Below are positions 13,385-24,722 of a stretch of DNA of 64,000 nucleotides, one piece after another; positions within the stretch are counted from its first letter, which is position 1, and every line of letters begins with the position of its first letter. The stretch lies in contig OZ010599.1 in NCBI GenBank assembly GCA_963932145.1, positions 50,350,517-50,414,516 of the forward strand. The letters are read 5' to 3'. The notes below the pieces were generated by a model that saw nothing but the letters and a program-made list of their open reading frames with translations, ran no database searches and was not told where the DNA came from. Both the position numbers and the translations under genes were made by a program. The DNA is from Acanthosepion lycidas (lineage: Eukaryota; Mollusca; Cephalopoda; Sepiida; Sepiidae).

Positions 13385-13468
13385 TATTAGGTTGGTGCAA
13401 AAATAATGTCGTTTTCTTACATAGTAACATATGTGAGAAAACGACGTTATTTCTGCACCAACCTAATA
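13385..13468. mobile_element. Mariner-type MITE, 80 bp, inserted in gypsy pol
   Basis: The element occupies 13387-13466, starting TTAGGTTGGTGCAAAAATAA and ending with the reverse complement (TTATTTCTGCACCAACCTAA). It is flanked by TA (13385-13386 and 13467-13468), the target duplication of Tc1/mariner transposases. The terminal sequence and the 80-bp length are strikingly like the human Hsmar1-derived MADE1 family. It has no coding capacity. Removing the element and one TA leaves the surrounding pol frame open and in register. Confidence 0.93.
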
Positions 13469-14130
13469 GAACTCTCAAACTGCGCATTCTTGGAACAAAA
13501 ACTTTATAATAATTGGCAAAACCTAAAAAACTTTGAAGAGCCAACACATTTTCTGGTGCTGGCATATTCTTTATTGCCATTGCCCTATCTCGGTTGGGAC
13601 ATCTTCCATCTTTGTCAATTATTTACCCCAATTATTTTCTCTCTAGGAAAAGCTCACACTTCACATCCTTTAGTTTGAATCTGTAATCCTGGATTCACCT
13701 GCCAAATGTGCAATTTGTGTTCCTCGGTGCTCTCACTTTCATTAGGACATCATCGAGGTAGGCCACTGCAAAATCCAGACCATTTAACATCGCATCCATG
13801 ACCTGTTGAAAAATGGAAGGTGCAACCTTAATCCCAAACGGAAGTCTTAAAAATTTGTATAAACCCTTGTGGGTGTTTATATAAAGGAGTTTCGAGCATT
13901 TCTCATCCATGGATATTTGTAGATAAGCATTGCTTAAGTCAATCTTAGAGAAAAATTTTCCTCCACTGATCTTAGTGAATATCTCCTCTGGACTTGGAAG
14001 AGGATAATGGTGACCCTTTATGGTGCTTTTCAGCCCTGTAGAGAAATCAGCTTATACACGAATTTCTTTGCTCTTCTTTTTAATGTAAACTGTGGGAGAT
14101 GCCCATTCACTATATTCAACATTTGATTTA
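13469..14130 (-). pseudogene. Gypsy reverse transcriptase domain
   Basis: From about 14130 down the minus strand shows 'VEYSEWASPTVYIKKKSKEI', then a palm segment with 'FSKIDLSNAYLQI', 'LPFGIKVAPSIFQQVMDAML' and the catalytic box 'AVAYLDDVL'. The final 'LQSFLGFANYYKVFVPRM' is typical of the thumb/connection. The YLDD box is intact, but frames change around 13695 and 13590 and there are stops. This is RNA-directed DNA polymerase, here a pseudogene. The MITE lies immediately 3' of it in coding direction. Confidence 0.8.
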
Positions 14131-14504
14131 ACAAGGCAGATGGAATGTTACATTTTTTTCTTAAAAACTGGGTTTACATCTGGTTTTAACTCAAACTTAG
14201 CAAACATTTTTGTGCATTTTCCTAGTCCTCCACTGAAAACGAAAATTTTTTTAAGTCCACCTTTCAACTTTTCTGCTTCGTTAGTCAAATTTTTGACTTT
14301 TTGACATAATGCAGTAAAAGGCATGTCCCAAAGTTGAAACTGTTCTAATCAATTAGTCCCAAACAGATTACCCATACTCTTCATAATATATGCCTTAAGT
14401 TTTAATGTTTTACCTTTGAATAACATGTTCGTTATAAGTTCGCCCATAAACTTAATAGTGTTGCCATTCGGTTTGTTCTTAAAAGTCGACTTACCCAATT
14501 TCTT

Positions 14505-15900
14505 CTATGTTTGATAATTAATTATGGATAAATCTGAACCCGAATCAAGCTGTAGCCATATATTTTTGTTACATATTTGTACTTCAATATATCTTCTGAT
14601 GTTACTACATTCTGGTTCATCAGACTTGGTAATTTTAACAAAACTTTTTTTTTGTCTTGCTCTTAATCCTGCAGTGGGAACTTTTGTGTCGCACTTTATC
14701 GCAATTAAAACATTCATCTTTAAAAGAGCAATCTCTATACCAATATAATTGACCACACCCAAAACATGGTCTTGACAGCAAAGTAACTGTATTATGTTTT
14801 GGTTGGCCCATTTTAATTTTTCTTTGGCGTATTTTTTTTTAATGTGAGCCATGCCACTCTGCTCAATGTTTTTTGAATCCTCTCTTACGCTCATGAAACT
14901 TTGGCAATCTTCAGCAAATTGCTGTAAAGTAACAATGGGCTCATTTTCAAGCTTGTTGAGCACCCTACAACATATTTCAGCATCTTTCGCTGAAATCAAA
15001 CCCAGGACAAAAATCAGGCATTTAAAATTACTGGCGCTTAACTCTGCCAATTTGAAATCATCACAGTGTTTATTGACTACATTAATGAAAGTAGTATAAT
15101 ATTTGTCTTCTTTGCAGGTGAGATTCATGCATTGCCAACGCTTGTGAAACAGTGATGTTTTTGGACTGAAGAGTTCTGTTAATGATTGAATTGCCTCTTT
15201 AAATTTCAAGTCACTGGTTTTCTTAGGCAAAATATAGTTAACAAACTTAGTATATTCTGCTGTGCCTAATTTCCTGAGGAGTAGACGAACCTTTTTATGG
15301 TCAGCCCAATTTGCACAATTCATATTGTATACACCCTCGTAACATTTAAAATATGAAGTGAATTTAATTTCCTTTTCAGGTGTGTACGTGAAGTTTCCAG
15401 TAGCACTCCATATAGCATTTGGAGAGAACACGTTCTCGCTATCCTCATTTTGTCTTTTGTTGGATAAGTGCCTTTGCTCATTCTGTGTTTTAAGGAGCAA
15501 TTCCTCAAGCTTCTGTTGTCTAACCAGAATTTTTAGGTGCAGTTTTTATTTTCTTGTTCATTTTGCAAACGCAATTCTGCTTATTCACGTGGGAATTTCT
15601 CTTATCTTTATATTTTTAATCTTATTTTTAATTGTTTCAGTATTACCATTTTATGGTAATCTATATTTTTTGTTACACTTTTTTTTTCTTATGAATTGTT
15701 TCTTTTTTGTTATGAAATTCCTTCCATCTTTTGAACAGGAGTATAGCTTTTTCCCTTGTTTCTTGTTTAGGATTGGGTTTCCAGTTTCTTCTCCTAAACT
15801 ATCATCTTCAGCAGGTCATGACAGATTTACATACATAGGTTTTCCTATTCTTGTGTGAACATCTGTTTGACCCACTTGGCTCAAACATTTTGTGATATCC
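14505..15900 (-). pseudogene. Gypsy gag and start of protease
   Basis: The main open frame (down from 15500) is a long gag-like protein with 'YEGVYNMNCANWADHKKVRL' and 'SLTELFSPKTSLFHKRWQCM', a capsid-type pattern. A decayed Cys-rich segment follows, and the frame ends in the aspartic protease box 'LQLDSGSDLSIINY'. Upstream, in the same direction, a Lys/Glu-rich helical stretch ('RQQKLEELLLKTQNEQ') extends coding to about 15900 with several stops, so the first in-frame start codon is not the true start. Gag packages the element RNA; the DSG motif is the protease active site. Confidence 0.75.
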
Positions 15901-18108
15901 AAACATTGTTTCTAATGTATCAAAATAAGCATTCAGCACTATACATAGTTCCTTGTTTGTGATCTGCAAATAAGATGATCAAGGGCACATCAAGGTTCAC
16001 AGCTCTGCAGACCTATCTAGAACATAGCTTGTCATGCATATTGCTGCCATCACTGCATTATTCCCTGCCTAACTATCCACTGATTGATTTTTTGTTCAGT
16101 ATTGAGTCAATGAATGTCATTATGAGCAGTTTTTTTTTTGCTACACCTCTGTTTTGTACACACTCAAGTTAGATGGCATTTTGTTAGACTCCTATTCAGC
16201 TGCTGTCTGTATCAAGACAAATTATGTGGATCATTGGCAGGAAGGTTCAACTTAGACTGCCATCCCACTACTAACTGCTTCAGCTATTGTGGACCAATGT
16301 AATAAAATAAGAGGTAGTACTTTTGGAACAATATTTGTAGATCCTGGCTTACAACTTCACAACTGGTCTACCTGATTGAAGTACTTTCATTGTTAATAGA
16401 TGAGTAAAAAAATTCAATTTACAAAAATTAAATCTGATATAGTTATATAAAAGTAGTAGTCTGAACAGTAGCTAACGTTGGCACAGTAAGTATTAGATGT
16501 ACTGGTTTGTGAAAGTGTTAATGATAATCCTTAGATAGGCAAGAAAGAGAGACAGAAACTATTGAAAGGTAATGTTATCCTCACAACAATCTTATTGTGA
16601 AAATCAACTGCTGTTATTGATTAATATTGACTGGTTTATATGTAATCTATTATTAACATACTCATATCAACTTCACTGTTTACATAGTTAAGAGAGTAAA
16701 AGATAGAGAGAAGAAAAGAAAAACAATGAAGAATTACAGTGTATACACTATGGTATTTGTTTAGAAAAGTATAATTTGCCAATCTGTTTCTTTCTCTCAC
16801 TCTGCCTAACTAATTTGGTTATATAATGCTATTGAGCTTGATTTATAAATTGCTGTTGCTCTGAAAAGGAAGCAAATGAACTTTGTTATTTATTTGAAAT
16901 ATTAACTAAAATGTATTTTATTCAGATTTATACAAGGAGAAAACTCTGTAACCATTTACACACTGGAAATTATGGTACAATTAAAACAATCAGACCTTTA
17001 GACATCATTTTAAATAATACGAAAAGTGATGAAAAAGAGATAAATTAAGCTCATTTAAATCTTCAATGGCCCCAAATTCTGAAATAAGCACCTAAGCTGT
17101 GTAATTTGATGTTTCTAAATAGTTTTCAAGCACAACAGAATAAATACTTATTAGAATTGACTAATAATTTCATATGAAAAAAAAAATTTTATTGTTAAGA
17201 AAATCTGGTTTACCACATTTAATAAAAGATTCTCAAAACAGTATAACTATAAATGTACTGTGTTATATTTGAAGAAGAGTATTGAGTATCTGAATAATAT
17301 TGTATTTGTTAAGTATTCAAAATTATATCCAATAAGTTGTTTTCTCTAATAACAGTTTTGTTTTTTTTTTCCACTCGCAAAAATATTTTCTACAAAACCA
17401 TTTTGTATTTGTAGCTTAGAATGTCTTAAGATTTTTCAGTCCTCAGACCACTATCATATTTACATACTTGTAAAACGGCATAGATGTTAATATTAAAAAG
17501 TTTCAATAATACATCTGTAGTAAATTAAATTATATCAGACACTCTAAATAGCTACATACATTTTACTTACATAAAATACATAAAAGTATTAGTATACAAA
17601 ACTCATTTTAAATATCAATAGATAGAAACTTCAGTGTTAATGAGAATACAAGACACAACCTTAAGTCAGTTTTGATTCTAAAAATTGCAAACATTAATTT
17701 TTTTCCATTAGGTCATTTTACTATCATCAGAATTTAATTTTGTTGTCCAGCCTCCTTTTTTGATTAGAGAACAAGTTTTTCTTAGATGATAGGGTAATTC
17801 CATTGATATTAATGAATTAACTATGACATGAATATTATTAATAATTTAATTTATAAAATTATCATTTTACTGATTATATAATTACTAAACTGATAGCTTC
17901 TTGTTCCTATTCTGAATTATTTCCTATGTCTTGGTTTGATTGTGATTTCTTGGTTTTCACCCATTCTTCTCTTGTTCCAGCCAAATTTATTACATCTATA
18001 GAGGCAAGTCAATTTACATTGTGTTTGTGGTATTAGTTTGGTATTCATATGCTAAAAAATTTTTTTGTATGTAATTCTTATATGCATTTTTTTTTCTCAG
18101 ATTTCATG

Positions 18109-18207
18109 TTTATTTCATTAGTATTTAATGTAAGAAAAGAGTTTATTTCATTGGTATTTAGTGTAAGAAAAGAGTTTATTTCATTGGTATTTAGTGTAAG
18201 AAAAGAG
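18109..18207 (+). repeat. Three tandem 33-bp repeats
   Basis: The unit 'tttatttcattggtattta' plus 'gtgtaagaaaagag' is repeated three times head to tail; the second and third copies are identical and the first differs at two positions. The unit length is a multiple of three, so an open frame passes through it, but codon content and context give no sign of a gene. Confidence 0.9.
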
Positions 18208-19369
18208 TTTGGTAAATGTCACTTACCTGTATTTAGAGATAAGAAGTTTATTTTGAGGTTTCATTTCCATCTTGTTTCACTTTTTTCTTTTCTTTTTTTT
18301 AGAGTAACATCATAACTTATCAGCTGCCATTTTCCAATTTATTTTTTTTATTTTTTCCTATGAATTGGCATTGAGTAAATTATTTCTCCTTTTGGTTTGA
18401 AATTGCAAATATTTTATTAATTTTTTTACACCTATTAAAGTCTGTCCTATCAGGGTTCTTTGATGAATCTGTTTTCTTCAGATTTTGATTGCATTTAAAT
18501 TGACAGATAAGACTCTCAAGTATATGTGTATCAGTTTAAAAGCTTTTCAATAGACTTTGATGAATATTAATACATTGCTTTTAATTTTATTGTTTGTCTA
18601 TTTATCATAAATATGTATATCAATGTGATCAATAAGCCTGACATGTTGAACATAAATTTTCACTGTATAATCTTCAATTAATATTCACTACTGAATTAAG
18701 TGCATTGGCAAGAAAAGAGACTGTTGAAAATACTTATTGTGTAAAACAAATTCTTTTTTTCATGATTAGGCTAGACATATTTATTTAATATATGAAGTAT
18801 TTTTTTTAAGTATGAATAGTTTTGCTAAGCATAGATTACAGGTATATTTTTAAAGCAATATGCCTATTTTAATTTTGAATCATCAATTCTAAAATTTGCT
18901 TAGATGAGTTATTAATCTGTAGGTATAAGAATTTCATAATTTTTTGTATTTGAATTATGACAAGTTGCATTAGCTGGTTTACCCTTTAGTTTGTTAAATT
19001 TGTCCCAGTGATATATCTTATCAATATCTGATTGTTTTTTTATGCATGTGTCAAGCATGGATAATAAAAACACTTTATGTTATAGGAAAACTGAACCTTT
19101 TATAAAAATTGAAAGTCATCTCAGTTTAAAATTTAGAAAGTAGTAAGATTTTATAACCTTTCACTAGCAGGCTTTGCCTGTTTGTTATCACTTTGCAAAG
19201 TAAGATATCTTCTGTATCTATAAATGACATTCTGTTAGTGTGTCTGTGTGTTTGTCACCTTGTTACCTCATCCTGACAAACCCTTCGTCCAGTTGGCATG
19301 AAAATTCACACACAGATCGGAAATTTACGGCATTCGTACTTGACGTCTTCAGATTTTTCAATTGTTCCT

Positions 19370-20200
19370 CTGATTTTGGAAAAAATCAATAAAACCAATA
19401 AGGGGTTGAATATTGATTCGAAAAAAATTCATCAGTTTTTCAGTGATAGTTTTCACAAATTCCAAGTGATATTCACCAAACTCAAGTTGAGAAATGTCCT
19501 GACTTATAGATTTGAGGTGCAGTTCTTTGTTTTTAAAAATTGATATCAGTTATCGGAAAAAATCGATAAAATCGATCACTTTGGGAAATCCGATTCAAAT
19601 CCAATGTAGCTGATTTTTGGCTATGTTTTTCGCAAACTGCAAGGAATTTACATGAAAATCATGTTGAGCATTAGTTTTATCAACAGTTATTAGTTGCTGA
19701 CCTTTTTCTTCAATATCGGTATCAATTATCAGAAAAAATCGATAACATCATGCCACTTTTGACTTCCAATTCAAATCCAGTCAAGCTGATTTTTGGCTAT
19801 ATTTTTTGCAAATGGCGAAGAATTTCCACCAAAATTACGTTGAGCATTGTTTTTATCAATATTTATGTGGTGCTGACATTCATTTTCAATATCGATAGCA
19901 ATTACTGGAAAAAATCGATACAATCGATCACTTTGGGACATCCGATTCAAGTTAAGTCTAACTGATTTTTTGCTATATTTTTCACAAATGGCAAAGAATT
20001 TTCATCAAAATTCCCATTGAGCATAGTATTTACCGACAGTATTGAGGTGCTGACTTTCATTAGAAATATCGGTTTCAATTATCGGATAAAAATCAATGAA
20101 ATCATACCCCTTTTGACTTTCCCTGCAAATCGAGTTTACCCGAATTTGGTGATGTTTTTCGCAACTTGCTTGAGATTTTGATTAACTTTATCGGTTTTAG
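19370..20200 (+). repeat. Array of about five 176-bp tandem repeats
   Basis: The landmark 'tgatttttggctatatt' followed by 'caaatggc...gaattt', 'ttgagcat' and 'ggtgctgac' recurs at 19432 (diverged), 19611, 19787, 19963 and 20140 (diverged). The spacing is 176-179 bases. Each unit also carries a palindromic ATCGAT pair around 'aaaaaatcgataaaatcgat'. Copies are clearly diverged. Position suggests it is the 5' non-coding part of the Helitron. Confidence 0.85.
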
Positions 20201-20735
20201 TAGTGACAATTAAAAACTTTTATCCTGTGAGCTCCTTTGTGACCAACTAATACCTGAGGGAAGTCGATACAATCATGTCTTCATCGGAATTTGCGAATAC
20301 ACCAATCAAACATATATTCAACTGAGACGTTTACACTACAGACTTGGCTGAGTACAGTACGCAGTTGCTGATTGGTGTTCGAAACCCTAGAATGCTCACT
20401 AATTGGCACAACCGATTGGCCAGTAATACTTCGCATTTGAACCTGCCGTGCACAGCTGTGGGACGAAGGTCTCACTTCTGCTTCTGTTACACCGCCATTC
20501 GGTTGATACGATAGACTCCTTCAACTGATCATTTCTCCTATCGCAAGTTTTTTCTTACATTTTTGTTTTCTGTTTGTCTGTTTAACTACAACTGCCATAA
20601 ACAATTTATTCAGCTGTTTCACTTAAATACCTGCCTTCTCGATTCTGGCTCACGCTTTGCGATACTAAGTTAGACTTTGTACTACTCCTGCAATTGAGCA
20701 ACACTAATCAACCACTACTAGCATCACTTTTCCCC

Positions 20736-21365
20736 ATGCCACCAAAAAGTAGGGTACGTCTTAGCCTTCAGTCTGCAGGAGCGTCTGCTATGAGGGCAAA
20801 AAGGGCTCGCGAGTGTCAGGAGCAGACTACAATGTGACTGTCACAGGTCGCTCAATGCAATGCCCTCACACAGGCCTCGCAGTCACAAGAGGAGCGTGCC
20901 ACCTGCTTGACTGGGAAAGCTGCCTGCAGGGCTTTGTTGCAATCAAGGCTCAAGAATGCACAATGGTTGAGAATGAACTCAGAGTCTGCAGCAACAGCCT
21001 CTGCATCTTGGGCTTATGAGACTCATCATCAAAGTCATCTTTGTAACGTAAGAAACACTGCTGCCACTGTGAAATTAAGGGCAATAGAGACACTTGACCA
21101 TAGACGCACACATCAATCCAGGGATGCTGCTGCAACAGCGACCGTTAGGACTGCTGAGACACCGCTCCATAGGTCTGTTCGAAATGCTACAAATGCTACT
21201 ACCACTGCCAGGTCGAGGGCAGCTGAAACATCTGACCGCAGACATGCCCGTCAATCCTGGGACAGTGCTGCAACAGCTAGGTCGACGGAGTCCGAGACAG
21301 AGCTGCAGCAGGCAACCCACAATGCCCACAACACTGCAGTGACTTCTGCTGCCAGAAACTCCTAG
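20736..21365 (+). pseudogene. Helitron protein N-terminal repeat region
   Basis: An ATG at 20736 opens 'MPPKSRVRLSLQSAGASAMR', basic and Ala/Arg-rich, with a TGA at 20835. Coding then continues in shifted frames as roughly 24-26-residue degenerate repeats of Ala, Thr, Arg and Glu/Asp ('RAIETLDHRRTHQSRDAA', 'RAAETSDRRHARQSWDSA') up to a stop at 21363. Repeated segments of this type precede the Helitron-like N domain in many animal Helitron proteins. Function is unknown; it could be DNA-binding or a coiled coil. The region is much more GC-rich than its surroundings. Confidence 0.6.
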
Positions 21366-21379
21366 GACCCACAGACAAG

Positions 21380-22355
21380 GGCAAACAGACTTTCAAGGGC
21401 TGCTACAAACATGGCCACTGTGTGCTTATCTCAAACTCCCCAAGCTCGCCGCATACGCCTCAACGGCAACATTCAGCACTTTGTTGCCACCCGTGGTGTG
21501 TTACCTGTTCCAGTAGCTCTTTTTGGTCTTTCTTGACTTTCAATTACAACCCCGGCATTAACTTAACTACACGGGACAACCTCAATGTAGTGTCCATGAC
21601 CTGCGTTTGCCAATTCTGCAATGCCCGCAAATGGGCCAGGGATCCTGTTGGTCTGTGTTGCTCCTCTGGCAAAGTTCGACTGCTACCTCTGCATGAACCA
21701 CCTACCCCACTGTGGGGACTAATAGCCGGCTCACATCCCGACACCAACCACTTCCTTAAAACAATTAGGCAATACAACAACTCCTTTCAAATGACCTCAT
21801 TTGGGGCTCAGGTAGTTCAAGAAGAGGGCTGGATGCCCACTTTCAAAGTACAGGGGCAGGTATACCACCGCATTGGGTCGCTGCTGCCTGAGGAGACCTC
21901 TAAACTTAAATTCCTTCAACTGTACTTTATTGCAGACTACAAGCTACAGGCCGAAACCTGGATTGGTATTTTGCTGCCGTCAGGAAGAGTTCCTTGCAGG
22001 GACATCATACTAATACTTCAGGCCATGCTTCACGAGGTTAACAGCTACATTCGCAGTTTCAAATTCTCCCTTTCCTTCCTTCAGCATTGTAATTGACACT
22101 GACAAATGACCTCATGATGAACACAAATGCCGCTACAATGCTCCTGCGTGCAATGAAGTGGCCGCTATTATACATGGGGAGCAAGACCGCACTCGTGATA
22201 ATGTCCTCAAATCAAGAGGCGGCGCTCTTCACAGGATTGCAGAGACCTACCGATCATATGACGCATGGCAGTACCCTTTACTTTTCCCTTATGGTGATGA
22301 TGGCTACCACTTCGACATTCCACTTCATTCTATGACTAGCTTGGACTGGCTCTGA
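21380..22355 (+). pseudogene. Helitron Rep/Hel N-terminal domain relic
   Basis: In successive frames the + strand encodes a CxxC segment ('MTCVCQFCNARKWARD'), 'VYHRIGSLLPEE', then 'AAIIHGEQD' and 'AETYRSYDAWQYPLLFPYGD'. The last two are signatures of the Helitron-like N domain, which precedes the HUH rolling-circle nuclease. Frame changes (about 21540 and 22096) and a stop at 22353 break it. Neither the HUH motif nor the Pif1-type helicase is present; the sequence passes straight into satellite. It is non-functional. The domain call rests on the YPLLFPYGDDGYH-type motif. Confidence 0.82.
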
Positions 22356-23975
22356 CCAGTTTGGACCTGCTATGACGAGCATAGACCAGCTTAGACCAGC
22401 AGCCCAAGTGAAAACATTCAGGTCCCCACATTAAAAAATGACCTTGTGTCACAACCTGACTCAGTGGGGGGGGGGGGTCAAGTAAATTTCAATTCCTCCT
22501 TGGAGGGATTTCTGACACATGGCTTATCATCTCTCAGTTGCATCTCTGTCTTTGGAGAGAGTGCACAGGGGCTTCACTGTCAGAGGGGAAAACTGAGGAA
22601 AATAATACTGAAGGGGTGCCCAGCCTTGGGGAACAGCTGCCCAAGGCCGTGCCTTCCCATTGCACCAGAGGAGGGATCGGTGCTCACACTAAGGCCAGCA
22701 CAACTGATGGTTGCAGGGCCTGAGGGAATTTTTGTTCCTGTCCTGAGTCTATGTGCTCGGGTCCCCACCTAAAAATAGACCTTGTGTCACATCTCATCCC
22801 AGTGAGGGGACAGAGTAAATACCATGTGTAAATTCCTCCCTTGAGGGGTATACACATTGAGATACTTACCTTGTCTGGGGCTCCATCCCTATGCTTGCTT
22901 GGACCAGCTCTGACCAGCCGTGACAAGACAAGATGAGCTAAGGCCAGTTTGGATCAGTCGCCCAAGTGAAGACACTTGGGTCCCCACATTAAAAACTGAC
23001 CTTGTGTCACAACCTGACTCTTTCAAATAAATACCATGCGCAAATTCCTCTCAAGGAGTTTGTAATACATCTATTTATCATCTCACAGTTGCGTCTCTGT
23101 CTTTGGGCAGAGTGCACTCAGGGGCAACTCCGTCAAAGGACAAAGTTGAAACTGAAAAAATTATATTGAGAGGTGTTCAGCACTGGAGAACAGCTGCCCA
23201 TGGCCATGCTCTCTCATTGCATAACTGACGGTGATTTTTGTTCCTTGCCCAGGTGTATGTGCTCAAGCTCCCCAGATTAAAATGACCTAACCTCATGGGG
23301 TGTTGAGTAAATACAAATTACTCTCTTGAGTTGTTTGTAACACCCTATTTATCATCTCTGTTGTGTCTCTGTCTTTGAGCAGAGGGCACACTGGGGCAAC
23401 TGTGACAAGGGACAGAGTCAGAACTGAGGAAAATTATACAAAGAGATGCCCAGCACTGGGAAACAGCTGCCTGAGGCCGCACCTTCTCATTGCACTGGAG
23501 TGAGGGACCGGTGCTCACACCAAGGCCAAAACAACCAATGAGCTGCAGGCAATTTTTGTTCCTTGCCTGGGTGTACCCACTCGGGCTCCCCACATTAAAC
23601 GAACCTTGTGTCACAACCTGACCTCGTGAGTAGATACAAATTACTCTCTCTCAAGTGGTTTGTAACACATTACTTATCATCTCCCAGCTTCATCTCTGTC
23701 CTTGGGCAGAGTGCACCCAGTGAAAGGACAGAGTTGCAACTGTGAAAAATTATACTAAAAGTTGTTGGCCCTGGGGAACAGCTGCATAAGGCTGTGCGTT
23801 CTCATTGCACTAGAGAGAGGGATTGGTGCATGCACTGTTGCCAGCGCTACCAACAATTGTGGGAGCTCAGTAATTTTTGTTCCTAGCTCAGGTGTGCGTG
23901 CTCAGGCTCCCCACATTAAACCAACTTTGTGTCACAACACAACTTCATGGGGGTTTGAGTAAATACAAATTATTA
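22340..23975 (+). repeat. GC-richer satellite or minisatellite array
   Basis: The phrase 'tatcatctctcagttgcatc' followed by 'tctgtctttgg', 'gagtgcac', 'ggaacagctgccca', 'tcattgca' and 'aatttttgttcctg' recurs at 22525, 23076, 23350 and 23676. Other recurrent phrases are 'cccaagtga' with 'ggtccccacatta' and 'accttgtgtcacaacctgac'. Unit spacing is about 275-325 bp, and two longer units also carry a 'gaccagctctgacc'-type block (about 22345 and 22900). The open frames across it are not conserved between units, so this is non-coding repeat DNA. Confidence 0.8.
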
Positions 23976-24699
23976 TAAAGTTGAGCTGGGGCTTTTTAAT
24001 CTCAGAATTCGTGGGAGAATTGAGTTCCAATTTTGCATTTATTCATATAGATTCCATAATATATTTTTTACTTAATTAACTATTATGTTTCTCTAAATCT
24101 TCAAATGTTGAATGTATAACTAATTCTAATTTGTATTTTCCCATATTAACACTATATTAATTTTATCTTATAAATTATCTCCCATGAAATAAAAATAATT
24201 GTTTGTATGGATAATAAGAATCTACATACATCAAATCATCTTTAAATTAAGTGACAGCAGAAGAATTATCGTTGAACTTTTAAAATGTAAGCTTAAACAT
24301 TAATTCAGTACTTAAATGCAGCAACCAATTTTGAGTTCTTCTGTAGTTTATTGATGCCTATTGCATCTACTCCTCCCTAGCTATTGTGATGATGGCCAAA
24401 TGAAGAGTCCTCCACAGGAGCTTGCTTAAATGCCACCCGATAGGGCAGTTTTTAAACTAGTTTATAATAAAATGTGCACTGCAATATGGATTCAAAAGGA
24501 AAATAAGTTACTCCCCTTGAACCATGAAAGCAACAATAATGGCTAGTATAATGTATTAATATATATTTTTAACCTCAGATAATCTAGCAACTCTGTATCT
24601 GAGCTCAGCAAAAATCATTTCTTGCACCTAACTTTTCTAGGGCTTTTGAATGAGCTATGAATCATTGAAATTGGACTAGTGGGAGTGCAGGAGTTGCTT

Positions 24700-24722
24700 G
24701 GACACACACACACACACACACA
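24700..24722 (+). repeat. (CA)n microsatellite
   Basis: Uninterrupted CA dinucleotides, immediately before the possible Helitron 3' end. Confidence 0.9.

Larger units (their letters stand above)
12700..15900 (-). mobile_element. Ty3/gypsy retrotransposon relic, gag to RNase H, no LTRs or integrase seen
   Basis: Reading the minus strand from about 15900 down gives gag, protease, reverse transcriptase and RNase H in the usual order. The copy is broken by stops and frameshifts and by a MITE (13387-13466). The integrase that should follow RNase H is absent; recognisable similarity fades at about 12700. I found no paired LTRs. It is a dead, truncated copy. The order and motifs are diagnostic of Ty3/gypsy; the subfamily is not settled. 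Confidence 0.8.

Noticed and set aside
22446..23962. Open frames of 60-108 codons in the satellite array
   Set aside because: Frames are not shared between repeat units and have no domain.
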